NCBI GenBank assembly: GCA_004557905.1
Contig: SFFH01000044.1
Location: 1 to 47,556, forward strand
Direction of reading: 5' to 3'
Origin: Clostridiales bacterium
GTDB taxonomy: Bacteria; Bacillota; Clostridia; Christensenellales; Aristaeellaceae
DNA length: 47,556 bases
The translations under genes and the position numbers were made by a program. The notes beneath the pieces are model-generated. The model ran no database searches, was not told where the DNA came from, and worked only from the letters and a program-made list of their open reading frames with translations. Below, piece after piece: positions 8,141-16,164 of this stretch (position 1 is its first letter; each line of letters begins with the position of its first letter).

Positions 8141-11100
8141 ATGGCATTTGATTACAGCAAACTGAGGTCCCCCGCATACTTCGCCGAAAACCGCGTTCCG
8201 GCGCACTCGGACCACATTCCCTACGCCTCGCGCGCGGAATGGGCAGCAGGCGAAACCAGCCTGCGTTTCTCCTTAAGCGGCCTGTGGAAGTTCCACCACG
8301 CGCTGAACTTCCGCCAGACCATCGACGGCTTTGAATCGCCCGACTACGACTGCCGCAGCTGGGCGGACATCCCCGTGCCCGCGCACATCCAGATGGAGGG
8401 CTACGGCGTGCCGCAGTACTGCAACGTGCAGTACCCCTGGGACGGCCGGGAGGCCATCGAAGTCGGCGAAATCCCCGAGGATTTCAACCCCGTCGCCAGC
8501 TACTGCAAGTACTTCTTCCTGCCGGAGAGCTTTGCCGGCAGGCGCGTGTTCGTCTCCTTTCAGGGCGCGGAGAGCTGCGTCATCGTCTGGCTCAACGGCC
8601 ACTATGTCGGCTTCTCGTCCGATTCGTTCACGCCCAGCGATTTTGAGCTGACGCCCTACCTCGTCCCCGGGGAGAACAAGCTCTGCTGCCAGGTGGTGCG
8701 CTGGTGCTCCGGCAGCTGGCTCGAGGATCAGGATTTCATGCGCTTTTCCGGCCTGTTCCGTGATGTGTTCCTCTACGCGGCGCCCGATGTGCACATGCAG
8801 GATATCCGGGTGAAGACGCTGCTGGACGACCGCTATACCGACGCGACGCTCAAGGTCACCGTGCAGCTCGCGGCCAGGGACGGCTTTAGCGGCCGCCTCT
8901 CCCTCGCGCTCAAGGACGAGGACACCGTCGTCATGGCCGAGCAGGACGCCGCGCCCACGGTGCATTTCTCCCTGCCCGTGCCCGCGCCCCGGCTCTGGAG
9001 CGCCGAAGCGCCGAACCTGTACGATCTCGAGCTGGCGCTTCTGGGTGAGGACGGGCAGGAAACCGAGTTCGTCTGCGAGAAGGTGGGCTTCCGCCGCTTT
9101 GAAATTGTGGACAGCGTGATGCGCCTCAACGGGCAGCGCATCGTCTTCAAGGGCGTGGACCGTCACGACTACTGCGCCGAGAGCGGCCGCGCCGTGCCGG
9201 AATGGAAGGTGCGCCGCGACCTGATCACCATGAAGCGCAACAACATCAACGCCATCCGCACCAGCCACTACCCGAACGCCAGCTGCCTGTACCGCATCGC
9301 GGACGAGCTGGGCCTGTACGTCATCGACGAGAACAACATGGAGACGCACGGCGTGTGGGACATGGTCTACTCCGGCAAGAAGCCGCAGGATTACCTGCTG
9401 CCCGGCGACCGCATGGACTGGCTCCCCATCCTGCTCGACCGCGTGAACTCCACCTACCAGCGCGACAAGAACCACGCCTGCATCCTCATGTGGTCCTGCG
9501 GCAACGAATCCGCCGGCGGCAAGGTGATCGACGCGATGGCGGACCGCTTCCGCGCGCTTGACGACACGCGCATCGTCCACTACGAGGGCGCGTACCGCGT
9601 CCCCAGCTATCCCCAGGAGAGCGACGTGGTCTCCACGATGTACATCCCCGTCGTGAAGATCCGTGAATACCTGAAGGAGCACCGTGACAAGCCGTACATC
9701 CTGTGCGAATACACGCACTCGATGGGCAATTCCAACGGCGCAATGCACAAGTACACGGAGTACGCCTACGAGGAGCCGCTGTTCCAGGGCGGCTTCATCT
9801 GGGACTATCTGGACCAGAGCATCCGCACGAAGAACCGCTTCGGCGGCGTGCGTCTGGGCTACGGCGGCGACTTCGGCGACCGCCCGAACGACGGCAACTT
9901 CTCCGGCAACGGCATCCTCTTCGGTGACGGAAGCGAGAGCCCGAAGGTGCAGGAGGTCAAGTACAACTACCAGAATATCGTCTGCAACGTGACGGAGCGC
10001 AGCGTGGTCATTCACAACCGCCACATGTTCCTGAACACCGCCGCGTTTGACTGCACCGTCACGCTCGCCCGGGACGGCGTGGAAATCGCGCGCGCGCCGC
10101 TCAAAACCGCCGTTGCGCCGCTGCAGAAGCGCCGCTACAGGCTGCCCTTTGCGCCTCAGACGCGCGGCGGCGAGTACACCGCGACCATCTCCTTCACGCT
10201 GAAGGAGGACACGGCCTGGGCCCCGCGCGGCCACGAGGTCGCCTTCGGACAGGGCGTGTGGACGGTGGACAAGACTCTTGTGCGCGCGCAGCACGCACCG
10301 CTGCGCATCGTCCGCGGCGCGATGAACCTGGGCGTGTACGGCGATCATTTCAGCGCGCTGTTCTCCTATCCGCAGAACGGCCTGGTCTCCTACAAATTCG
10401 GCGGCGTGGAGATGCTCAGAAGCGTTCCGGCGCCCAACTTCTGGCGCGCGCCCACGGACAACGACCGCGGCAACCGGATGCCCGCGCGCTACGGCCAGTG
10501 GAAGCTCGCCTCGCTGTACTGCAACCTGCGCAATCCCTCCTTCTCCGGCAAGCCGGAGGTGTGGGAGCCGGGCGACGGCGCCGTCTGCGTCCGCTTCACC
10601 TATCCGCTGCCGACCACGCCGCCGGCCGCCTGCGATGTGACCTACACCGTCCATCCCTGCGGCACAATCGACGTGACGCTGCACTACGACCCGGTCAAGG
10701 GGCTGGGCGACATGCCGGAGTTCGGCATGATGCTCAAGCTGGACGCCGACTACGACCGGATTCGCTGGTACGGCATGGGCCCGCAGGAATGCTACTGCGA
10801 TCGCAGTGAGGGCGCAAGGCTGGGCATCTGGCAGACGACGGCCCGGGACAACCTGACGCCCTATCTCGTCCCGCAGGAGTGCGGCAACCGCACTGGCGTG
10901 CGCTGGGCGGAGGTGACCGACGTGCGCGGCCGCGGCCTGCGCTTGACCGGCGAGGGCATGGAGTTCTCCGCGCTGCCCTACACGCCGCACGAGCTGGAGT
11001 GCGCCAGCCACCCGGACGAGCTGCCGCCCATCCACTACACCGTCATCCGCGCTGCGCTCAGGCAGATGGGCGTCGCGGGCGACGACAGCTGGGGCGCGCG

Positions 11101-11176
11101 CACGCACGACGAGTACCTCATCTCCGTCAAAAAGCCGCTGACCTTCACGTTCAGCTTCTGCGGAACGATCACCTGA
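8141..11176 (+). CDS. lacZ: Beta-galactosidase, glycoside hydrolase family 2 (LacZ type)
   Basis: 1011 residues, the usual LacZ length. ATG 8141 follows GTGAGGTCCTGATT. Domains run in order: sugar-binding jelly roll (about 45-220), beta-sandwich, TIM barrel (about 330-620) and the C-terminal small-chain domain. The acid/base Glu is in SCGNESAGG (about E456) and the nucleophile Glu in ILCEYTHSMGNSNG (about E523). GVDRHDYC, NAIRTSHYPN and GGFIWDYLDQS also match. No signal peptide is seen, so it acts in the cytoplasm on imported beta-galactosides, in keeping with the importer upstream. Confidence 0.95.
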   Translation: MAFDYSKLRSPAYFAENRVPAHSDHIPYASRAEWAAGETSLRFSLSGLWKFHHALNFRQTIDGFESPDYDCRSWADIPVPAHIQMEGYGVPQYCNVQYPWDGREAIEVGEIPEDFNPVASYCKYFFLPESFAGRRVFVSFQGAESCVIVWLNGHYVGFSSDSFTPSDFELTPYLVPGENKLCCQVVRWCSGSWLEDQDFMRFSGLFRDVFLYAAPDVHMQDIRVKTLLDDRYTDATLKVTVQLAARDGFSGRLSLALKDEDTVVMAEQDAAPTVHFSLPVPAPRLWSAEAPNLYDLELALLGEDGQETEFVCEKVGFRRFEIVDSVMRLNGQRIVFKGVDRHDYCAESGRAVPEWKVRRDLITMKRNNINAIRTSHYPNASCLYRIADELGLYVIDENNMETHGVWDMVYSGKKPQDYLLPGDRMDWLPILLDRVNSTYQRDKNHACILMWSCGNESAGGKVIDAMADRFRALDDTRIVHYEGAYRVPSYPQESDVVSTMYIPVVKIREYLKEHRDKPYILCEYTHSMGNSNGAMHKYTEYAYEEPLFQGGFIWDYLDQSIRTKNRFGGVRLGYGGDFGDRPNDGNFSGNGILFGDGSESPKVQEVKYNYQNIVCNVTERSVVIHNRHMFLNTAAFDCTVTLARDGVEIARAPLKTAVAPLQKRRYRLPFAPQTRGGEYTATISFTLKEDTAWAPRGHEVAFGQGVWTVDKTLVRAQHAPLRIVRGAMNLGVYGDHFSALFSYPQNGLVSYKFGGVEMLRSVPAPNFWRAPTDNDRGNRMPARYGQWKLASLYCNLRNPSFSGKPEVWEPGDGAVCVRFTYPLPTTPPAACDVTYTVHPCGTIDVTLHYDPVKGLGDMPEFGMMLKLDADYDRIRWYGMGPQECYCDRSEGARLGIWQTTARDNLTPYLVPQECGNRTGVRWAEVTDVRGRGLRLTGEGMEFSALPYTPHELECASHPDELPPIHYTVIRAALRQMGVAGDDSWGARTHDEYLISVKKPLTFTFSFCGTIT

Positions 11177-11187
11177 CAGAGAAATGC

Positions 11188-11276
11188 AAACCCCCGCGGT
11201 CCTGATTGCGTTCCCGATGAGAGACAGGAACTACGCCTGCCTCTCATGAAGGAAGCAACCCGGCCCGCGGGGGTTT
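11188..11276. terminator. Large three-tier hairpin between convergent genes
   Basis: Nested arms: AAACCCCCGCGG (11188-11199) with CCGCGGGGGTTT (11265-11276), TTGC/TTCC with GGAA/GCAA inside it, and ATGAGAGACAGG (11217-11228) with CCTGCCTCTCAT (11236-11247) at the tip. It probably ends transcription from both sides. Its size is unusual. Confidence 0.7.
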
Positions 11277-11342
11277 TCATGTTGTATTCAGATCCTGATT
11301 TCAAGCGGCTTTTTCCAGCAAACAGATCGCCTGTTCATGTGC

Positions 11343-11762
11343 TCAGCCCCGATCCTGTTCCAGTCCCTTGAGCGACACCAGCAGCAGGATGATGCCCACG
11401 CCGGTGAGGATGTGGCCGATGCCGGCGATGCCGGAAATCGAAGCGCTCGCCCCGGCGGACAGGCTCGTGCCCAGCACCTGCGTCACGCCGCGCACGGCCA
11501 TCATCACGGCGGTCAGCGGCACGCCGACGTTGTAGACGCGCAGGAAGACGCGGAAGGTCTTCTGCTTCATGAGGTCGCCCTGCGCCGCGAACAGCGCCAC
11601 CAGCAGGAACACCATCGTGCCCAGCAGGAACAGATGGGTGTGCACCTTGCCCAGCGCCGTCACGCCGACAAAGCCGTTGAGCTTCGTAAACTCGCGGTAG
11701 AACACGCCGCCCGCCATCGCGGCCACGGCGTAAAGCAGGGAAAGATTCAGATACTTCTTCAT
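11343..11762 (-). CDS. DUF2871 membrane protein
   Basis: 139 residues with four hydrophobic segments. The phrases GGVFYREFTKLNGFVG and LGKVHTHLFLLG match what I recall of DUF2871, a family of unknown function. It starts six bases after the stop of the seven-helix protein at 11769-12428, so the two are co-transcribed behind the TetR gene. The conserved Glu and His residues in the first half may bind a ligand or metal; that is inference. Confidence 0.85.
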   Translation of the reverse strand: MKKYLNLSLLYAVAAMAGGVFYREFTKLNGFVGVTALGKVHTHLFLLGTMVFLLVALFAAQGDLMKQKTFRVFLRVYNVGVPLTAVMMAVRGVTQVLGTSLSAGASASISGIAGIGHILTGVGIILLLVSLKGLEQDRG

Positions 11763-11768
11763 CGTTTG

Positions 11769-12428
11769 TCACTCCTTTTTCATGGCGTTATAGCCAATCA
11801 GCACCGTCCAGACGTACGCACAGGTCTTGGGAATCATCAGCATGCCCACCGCCGGCACCGTGTCCGCAAACAGCACCACCGGGAGATAGCAGGCAAAGCT
11901 CAGCACCACCGTCAGCCAGAGCCAGCGGAAGGCCGCGTCCTGCCTTTCCTTCGCGCTGCGGTAGAAGAGCACGACGATCAGCGCGCCAAGGATCGTGAAA
12001 GGGACGTTGCGCAGGATGCCCCAGGAGAGGGGCGGATGGGCGCTCGTCCAGGCGTTCTGCGGCATGAGGCAGAGCGCGACGCGCGCGATCGCCAGCACCC
12101 AGACAGCAGCGGTGAGCCCCTTCCTTCCCTCGACCGCATAGCGGCTGCGCCAGACGCAGTACAGCAGCACATAGAACGCCGTCATCGTGATCGACGTGAT
12201 CAGCTTGCCGATGCCCAGCGCCGCCGTGTAGCTGGCAAGCCCGGTCGTGCACAGCGCCACGGCCCGGGGAATGAGGTGGAACGCGTCGCCGCATCCCAGC
12301 GTCACGGCCATCGCACCGTAGAGCAGGAACTGTCTGCGCCCTGCGCTGCGCCGGATCATGACAATGCCCAGCGTGATGACCGTCGTCAGGTACACGATGT
12401 CAAAGAGGGTTTCAAAAATGGCCTGCAT
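11769..12428 (-). CDS. Seven-helix membrane protein of unknown function
   Basis: 219 residues with about seven hydrophobic segments from residue 5 to the C-terminus. GGGAGG lies ten bases before the ATG. I do not recognise a characterised family. It sits between a TetR regulator and a DUF2871 protein in one operon, so it is probably induced by the same signal and may act with the DUF2871 protein in the membrane. Confidence 0.75.
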   Translation of the reverse strand: MQAIFETLFDIVYLTTVITLGIVMIRRSAGRRQFLLYGAMAVTLGCGDAFHLIPRAVALCTTGLASYTAALGIGKLITSITMTAFYVLLYCVWRSRYAVEGRKGLTAAVWVLAIARVALCLMPQNAWTSAHPPLSWGILRNVPFTILGALIVVLFYRSAKERQDAAFRWLWLTVVLSFACYLPVVLFADTVPAVGMLMIPKTCAYVWTVLIGYNAMKKE

Positions 12429-12509
12429 GGTATCAACCTCCCGTGTGTATAGGGTTCGTCTTCCTGTCTCAGCAGGGAATCGCCTGAGCGTTCTTTTCTT
12501 GCTGCGCGT

Positions 12510-13067
12510 CTACCGGATCGCCCGGCGGAGCAGCTCCGTCAGCGGCGCGCAGTCCTCCTCGCCCTTCATCAGGAGCAGCAGGAGGTGATCCAGCGCGAAG
12601 TCCACGAGGTCGCTTGGGGTGAACGCGTCCGAAAACGCCGCCGGATTCACGGCGGGATCTGCCGCCAGCCCGGCGAGCAGCCCGGCCTTCATGTGCGCAA
12701 AGCACGCCTCCATCGCGCGGCGGGCCTCGCCCCTTCTCGCGCCGGCGATCACCATGGAATGCGCACCCAGAAAGCCCGGATACCTCTGTGTGCCGCGCCG
12801 GACGCATTCAAAGAGGCTGGCGACCTGCTCGGGAAACGGGCGCGCCGTCAGGCTGCCGGCGTCCGTGTGGAAGATTTCCTGCCAGATGCTCTCCACCGTC
12901 GCGATGAGCAGCGCGTCCTTGTCGGCATAGTAGTTGTAGAGCGTGCCCAGCGCGACGCCGCATGCCCGCGCCACGGTGCGCATGCTCAGCGCAGACAGGC
13001 CCTCCTGCGCCGCAATGCGCCGGCACACCTGCATGATGGCCTCCTTTGACGTTGCTCCCGGATTCAT
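12510..13067 (-). CDS. TetR/AcrR-family transcriptional regulator
   Basis: 185 residues from ATG 13067. A longer form from 13091 would begin at the predicted transcription start, so it is unlikely. An internal ATG at 13034 has a better RBS (AAAGGAGG) but would remove half of the first DNA-binding helix. The N-terminal helix-turn-helix is clear in LSMRTVARACGVALGTLYNY followed by YADKDALL. The C-terminal domain is helical and variable. A palindrome on its own promoter implies autoregulation and control of the two membrane proteins downstream. Confidence 0.9.
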   Translation of the reverse strand: MNPGATSKEAIMQVCRRIAAQEGLSALSMRTVARACGVALGTLYNYYADKDALLIATVESIWQEIFHTDAGSLTARPFPEQVASLFECVRRGTQRYPGFLGAHSMVIAGARRGEARRAMEACFAHMKAGLLAGLAADPAVNPAAFSDAFTPSDLVDFALDHLLLLLMKGEEDCAPLTELLRRAIR

Positions 13068-13089
13068 CGTGCGCCCCCCATTCCTCAAC

Positions 13090-13131
13090 ATGAACAGTGT
13101 TCATTATAGCGCCTTTTGAGCCATTTTGCAA
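13090..13131 (-). promoter_or_regulatory. Promoter and palindromic operator of the tetR operon
   Basis: Minus-strand -35 TTGCAA (13131-13126) and -10 TATAAT (13108-13103), 17 bp apart. The 15-bp palindrome ATGAACAGTGTTCAT (13090-13104) overlaps the -10 and start point, the usual place for a TetR operator. Confidence 0.75.
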
Positions 13132-13165
13132 GAGGCGCGCCGCAATTGCGCTAAATGTCCAGGCA

Positions 13166-13202
13166 GCCGAAAAGCTCCCGCAGGACGCAGGAGCTTTTCG
13201 GC
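13166..13202 (-). terminator. Second hairpin after the Cys-repeat gene
   Basis: Perfect 13-bp arms GCCGAAAAGCTCC and GGAGCTTTTCGGC, just upstream of the tetR promoter. The T-run is inside the arm. Confidence 0.55.
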
Positions 13203-13251
13203 GATGCGGCCCGCCGGAGCGGACAGCTTTCCTTTTGTCATGGACGCACCC

Positions 13252-13284
13252 AAAAGGCCGCGGGGGCTTTTCCCCGCGGCCTTT
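13252..13284 (-). terminator. Intrinsic terminator of the Cys-repeat gene
   Basis: Arms AAAGGCCGCGGGG (13253-13265) and CCCCGCGGCCTTT (13272-13284); read on the minus strand the hairpin ends in TTTT. Confidence 0.8.
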
Positions 13285-13297
13285 ACCTTGTGATGCT

Positions 13298-14269
13298 TTA
13301 CTCCTCGATCGCCTGCGCCTCCGCAGCGCCTGCCATCTCCTCGGCATTCAGCACCGGCGCAGCGCTCTTTCCGGTGGCCTTCTCCCAGGCGCTGTCGATG
13401 GCCTGCCGCGTGGCGGCGTCCGCCAGGCCGGTGTCCTCCAGGCCGTGATCCCTCTGGAAGCGCGCAACCGATGTGGTCGTCAGGCTGCCGAATGTGCCGG
13501 AGCGGATGCTGCCGTTGTAGTAGCCCAGGTCTTTGAGGCGCTCCTGCAGGACGATGACCTCCTCACACGGCTCCATGTCCTCATACAGCGTGTCCGCGTC
13601 ATAGAAGTGCTCGGTTTTCACCGCGCCGCAGAGCGTACAGGCGCTCTCGCGGACGCCCTTCTTCCTGCCCTCCGGCGCCTGCGTGACCGTCCACTCGCCG
13701 TAGACGTGCGTGAGCCGGTCGATTTTCACCGTCTGCGTCTTTCCGCAGCGCGTACAGGTCTGCGTACCGGTGCCGTCCGCCTTGCAGGTCGGCGCCTTGG
13801 TCTGGACGGTATTTCCCCAGTCGTGGCCCAGCTTGGGGATCGTCTCGCTCTTCACCCTGCCGCAGGCCGCGCAGGTGTACTCGCCCCGGCCGCTCTGGGT
13901 GCAGGTCGGCGCCTTGACGACCACCATGTCCCCATAGACGTGCGGCAGCTTGTCGATGGTGTACTTCACCAGGTTGCCACACACCTGGCAGACAGCCTCC
14001 TGCCGGCCCGTTTCCGTGCAGGTCGGCTCCTTGGTGACGGTCATCTCGCCGGGCGTGTGCGGCAGCTTGGCCGTGTAGCGCTGCTCCCAGTGGTCGCACT
14101 TCTGGCAATACCTGAACTGGTGCCCCTGGCGCGTGCAGGTCGCCGCCGTCTTCGTCTTCCAGGATCCGTATCGGTGAGCTTCCTCCGTCGGACAGGCCGC
14201 GGTTGCGGTCGCCGCCAGCAGCATCGCCGTCAGCATCAGCGCGGCCGCGCCGATGAGTTTCCTGTTCAT
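13298..14269 (-). CDS. Secreted protein with Cys-rich repeats and a peptidoglycan-binding domain
   Basis: 323 residues from ATG 14269. ATGs at 14275 and 14278 share the same AGAGGAG site and are possible; the one at 14305 lies ahead of the predicted transcript start. Residues 1-25 are a signal peptide. Five repeats of about 38 residues follow, each with PTC-x-x-x-G then C-x-x-C-G (TCAACGRVK, TCTRCGKTQ), looking like small zinc ribbons; the last lacks the first Cys. A peptidoglycan_binding_1 domain follows (about 220-290, LQERLKDLGYYNGSIRSGTF). Likely cell-wall attached; the role of the repeats is unknown. Confidence 0.85.
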   Translation of the reverse strand: MNRKLIGAAALMLTAMLLAATATAACPTEEAHRYGSWKTKTAATCTRQGHQFRYCQKCDHWEQRYTAKLPHTPGEMTVTKEPTCTETGRQEAVCQVCGNLVKYTIDKLPHVYGDMVVVKAPTCTQSGRGEYTCAACGRVKSETIPKLGHDWGNTVQTKAPTCKADGTGTQTCTRCGKTQTVKIDRLTHVYGEWTVTQAPEGRKKGVRESACTLCGAVKTEHFYDADTLYEDMEPCEEVIVLQERLKDLGYYNGSIRSGTFGSLTTTSVARFQRDHGLEDTGLADAATRQAIDSAWEKATGKSAAPVLNAEEMAGAAEAQAIEE

Positions 14270-14303
14270 GTGCATCATGCTCCTCTCGGGTGACTTCCCG
14301 ATC

Positions 14304-14333
14304 ATTGTACCATACGGGGAACGCGCGTTTCAA
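14304..14333 (-). promoter_or_regulatory. Promoter of the Cys-repeat gene
   Basis: Minus-strand -35 TTGAAA (14333-14328) and -10 TACAAT (14309-14304), 18-bp spacer. Confidence 0.65.
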
Positions 14334-14392
14334 GGCATGGACGCAAACTGGCCGGCAGGATCGCGCTCTTTGACCGGATTCTCCGGCAGCCC

Positions 14393-14421
14393 TTGATTCT
14401 TCCCGCGCAAGCCGCTACAAT
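14393..14421 (+). promoter_or_regulatory. Promoter of the GH123-like gene
   Basis: -35 TTGATT and -10 TACAAT with a 17-bp spacer, about 40 bp before the ATG at 14463. Confidence 0.65.
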
Positions 14422-14462
14422 AGAAGCAGCTCTCTCATTTTCGCAATCAGGAGGTTTTCGCC

Positions 14463-16091
14463 ATGCTCGGCGTGCTCAGCACAAAACAGGAATTTCTCTT
14501 CCCCGATACGCCGCTTGCGCCGCTGCCAGCGGCGCTGCGCGTGGTCTCCGCGCAGAACGGCAAAGCCGGCGTGCAGATCATGCTTTCCTGCGCCGCCGGC
14601 AGCGCCGGCGTCTCCGTCTCCGGCGATGGGTTTGACGCGGCGCTGTACGAGCTCGTCGACGTGCCGGTTGAGTACAACACCGGAGACGGCGTGAATCAGG
14701 GCGGCGCGATGGTCATTCTCCCGGAGCACTGTCCATCGTACGCCATCCGCCGCGCACCCTTCCGCGTATACGACTGCCTGCGCCCGCTGGACGGCTGTAA
14801 CGTACCGGCCCGGAACGGCCGCGCGTGCGCGTACCTCACGCTCGCGCCGAAGGCGGACACGCCCTCGGGCGAGCACACGCTTGAGCTGACCCTGCGTGCC
14901 GGCGGGGAAACCCACGTCTGCCGCGTGACGTTCGTCGTCTATCCGATCTCGTTTGACGAGGATCTGTTTGAAACGACCAACTGGTTCAGCGTCCGGGCGA
15001 TGGAGCAGATGCACGGCGTGACGCTGGGCACGAAGGAATTCGAGGATGTCGTGCGCGCATACGCCCGCTCCATGCGCAGCGTGCACCAGAAGGTCTTCCT
15101 GCTGTGGATGCACGAAGACCTCTCCGAGCGCAGGACCGAAAAGCCGTACCGGTTTGACTTTGAGGACATGGCTCCGATCATCCGCATCTTCTTTGAGGAG
15201 GGCTTTGACACGTTCGAGACCGGCGGCATCATCTTCCACGGCTACCGCCCGGACGGCACGCAAGACATGTTCACCGCTGACCTCAAGTGCCGCGCCAACC
15301 CGGCCGTCTCCGTTGATTCCGACGAGGGCTACGAGCTGCTGTGCTGCGAGATGCAGGCCTTCGCCGACTTCCTGACGCGGCACGGCTGGATGGACCGCGT
15401 GCTCTTTCACGTCATGGACGAGCCGGACGTACATTACGAAACGGACGCCGTGCTGCAGGCCCGCCGCGTGCAGTTCATGCTCGCCGCGAACATCGTGCGC
15501 CGGTATCTGCCGGGCGTGCGCATCATCGAAGCCGTCAAGACCACGCAGATGCGCGGCGGCGTGGACATCATGGTACCCATCACCGACAGCTACGAGCACA
15601 ACAAGCCCGCGTTTGACGCGGCCATCGCCCGGGGCGACGAGGTCTGGACGTACGTCTGCTGTGCTCCGGAAGGCAAGTGGCTCAACCGCTTCCTCGATTC
15701 CCCGCTGGCCAACGGCCGCCTGCTGTTCTGGGGCTGCGCGAAATACGGCATGCGCGGCTATCTGCACTGGGGCTACAACCAGTTTGGCGGCGTGCCCCAT
15801 CCCTTTGAGGCCACCAGTGCCCGCAACTGGACCGGCATCGGCACCAGCTTCCCCTGCGGCGACGCGTTCATCGTCTATCCGGGCGAGCGCGGCCCGTGGC
15901 CGAGCATGCGTCTGGAGTCCGAGCGCATGGGCGCGCAGGAGGCCTGTCTGCTGCGCGCGCTTGAGAAAAAGGACCCGCAGGCGCACGACGCGCTCATCGC
16001 GCAGGTGTTCACCTCGTTTGACGCGTACGACAACGACCCCGACAGGCTGAACGCCGTGCACGAGGAGCTGCTGCGGCTGCTGGCGGAGTAA
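14463..16091 (+). CDS. DUF4091 / glycoside hydrolase 123-like protein
   Basis: 542 residues; AGGAGG precedes the ATG. A beta-rich N-terminal half (about 1-165) leads into a barrel domain opening with TTNWFSVRAMEQ. FHVMDEPDVHYETD holds an adjacent Asp-Glu pair (about D319-E320), as in GH123 N-acetyl-beta-galactosaminidases, which use substrate-assisted catalysis. YLHWGYNQFGG near the end is a common DUF4091 signature. No signal peptide is seen. With the GH20 and beta-galactosidase genes nearby, release of GalNAc from glycolipid- or mucin-type glycans is a reasonable guess. It is a single gene with its own promoter and terminator. Confidence 0.82.
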   Translation: MLGVLSTKQEFLFPDTPLAPLPAALRVVSAQNGKAGVQIMLSCAAGSAGVSVSGDGFDAALYELVDVPVEYNTGDGVNQGGAMVILPEHCPSYAIRRAPFRVYDCLRPLDGCNVPARNGRACAYLTLAPKADTPSGEHTLELTLRAGGETHVCRVTFVVYPISFDEDLFETTNWFSVRAMEQMHGVTLGTKEFEDVVRAYARSMRSVHQKVFLLWMHEDLSERRTEKPYRFDFEDMAPIIRIFFEEGFDTFETGGIIFHGYRPDGTQDMFTADLKCRANPAVSVDSDEGYELLCCEMQAFADFLTRHGWMDRVLFHVMDEPDVHYETDAVLQARRVQFMLAANIVRRYLPGVRIIEAVKTTQMRGGVDIMVPITDSYEHNKPAFDAAIARGDEVWTYVCCAPEGKWLNRFLDSPLANGRLLFWGCAKYGMRGYLHWGYNQFGGVPHPFEATSARNWTGIGTSFPCGDAFIVYPGERGPWPSMRLESERMGAQEACLLRALEKKDPQAHDALIAQVFTSFDAYDNDPDRLNAVHEELLRLLAE

Positions 16092-16125
16092 TCGCCCAAG
16101 TGCGTTTCTCCACTTCACGCATAAA

Positions 16126-16161
16126 ATCAGGCACACCGCAAAACCCCGCGGTGTGCCTGAT
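16126..16161. terminator. Bidirectional terminator
   Basis: 14-bp arms ATCAGGCACACCGC / GCGGTGTGCCTGAT, A-rich on one side and GTTTT on the other, between two convergent genes. Confidence 0.88.
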
Positions 16162-16164
16162 GTT

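Noticed and set aside
8273..11107. Open frame of 944 codons antisense to the beta-galactosidase gene
   Set aside because: Rich in Arg, His, Val and Ala with no domain or RBS; a by-product of GC-rich third positions in lacZ.
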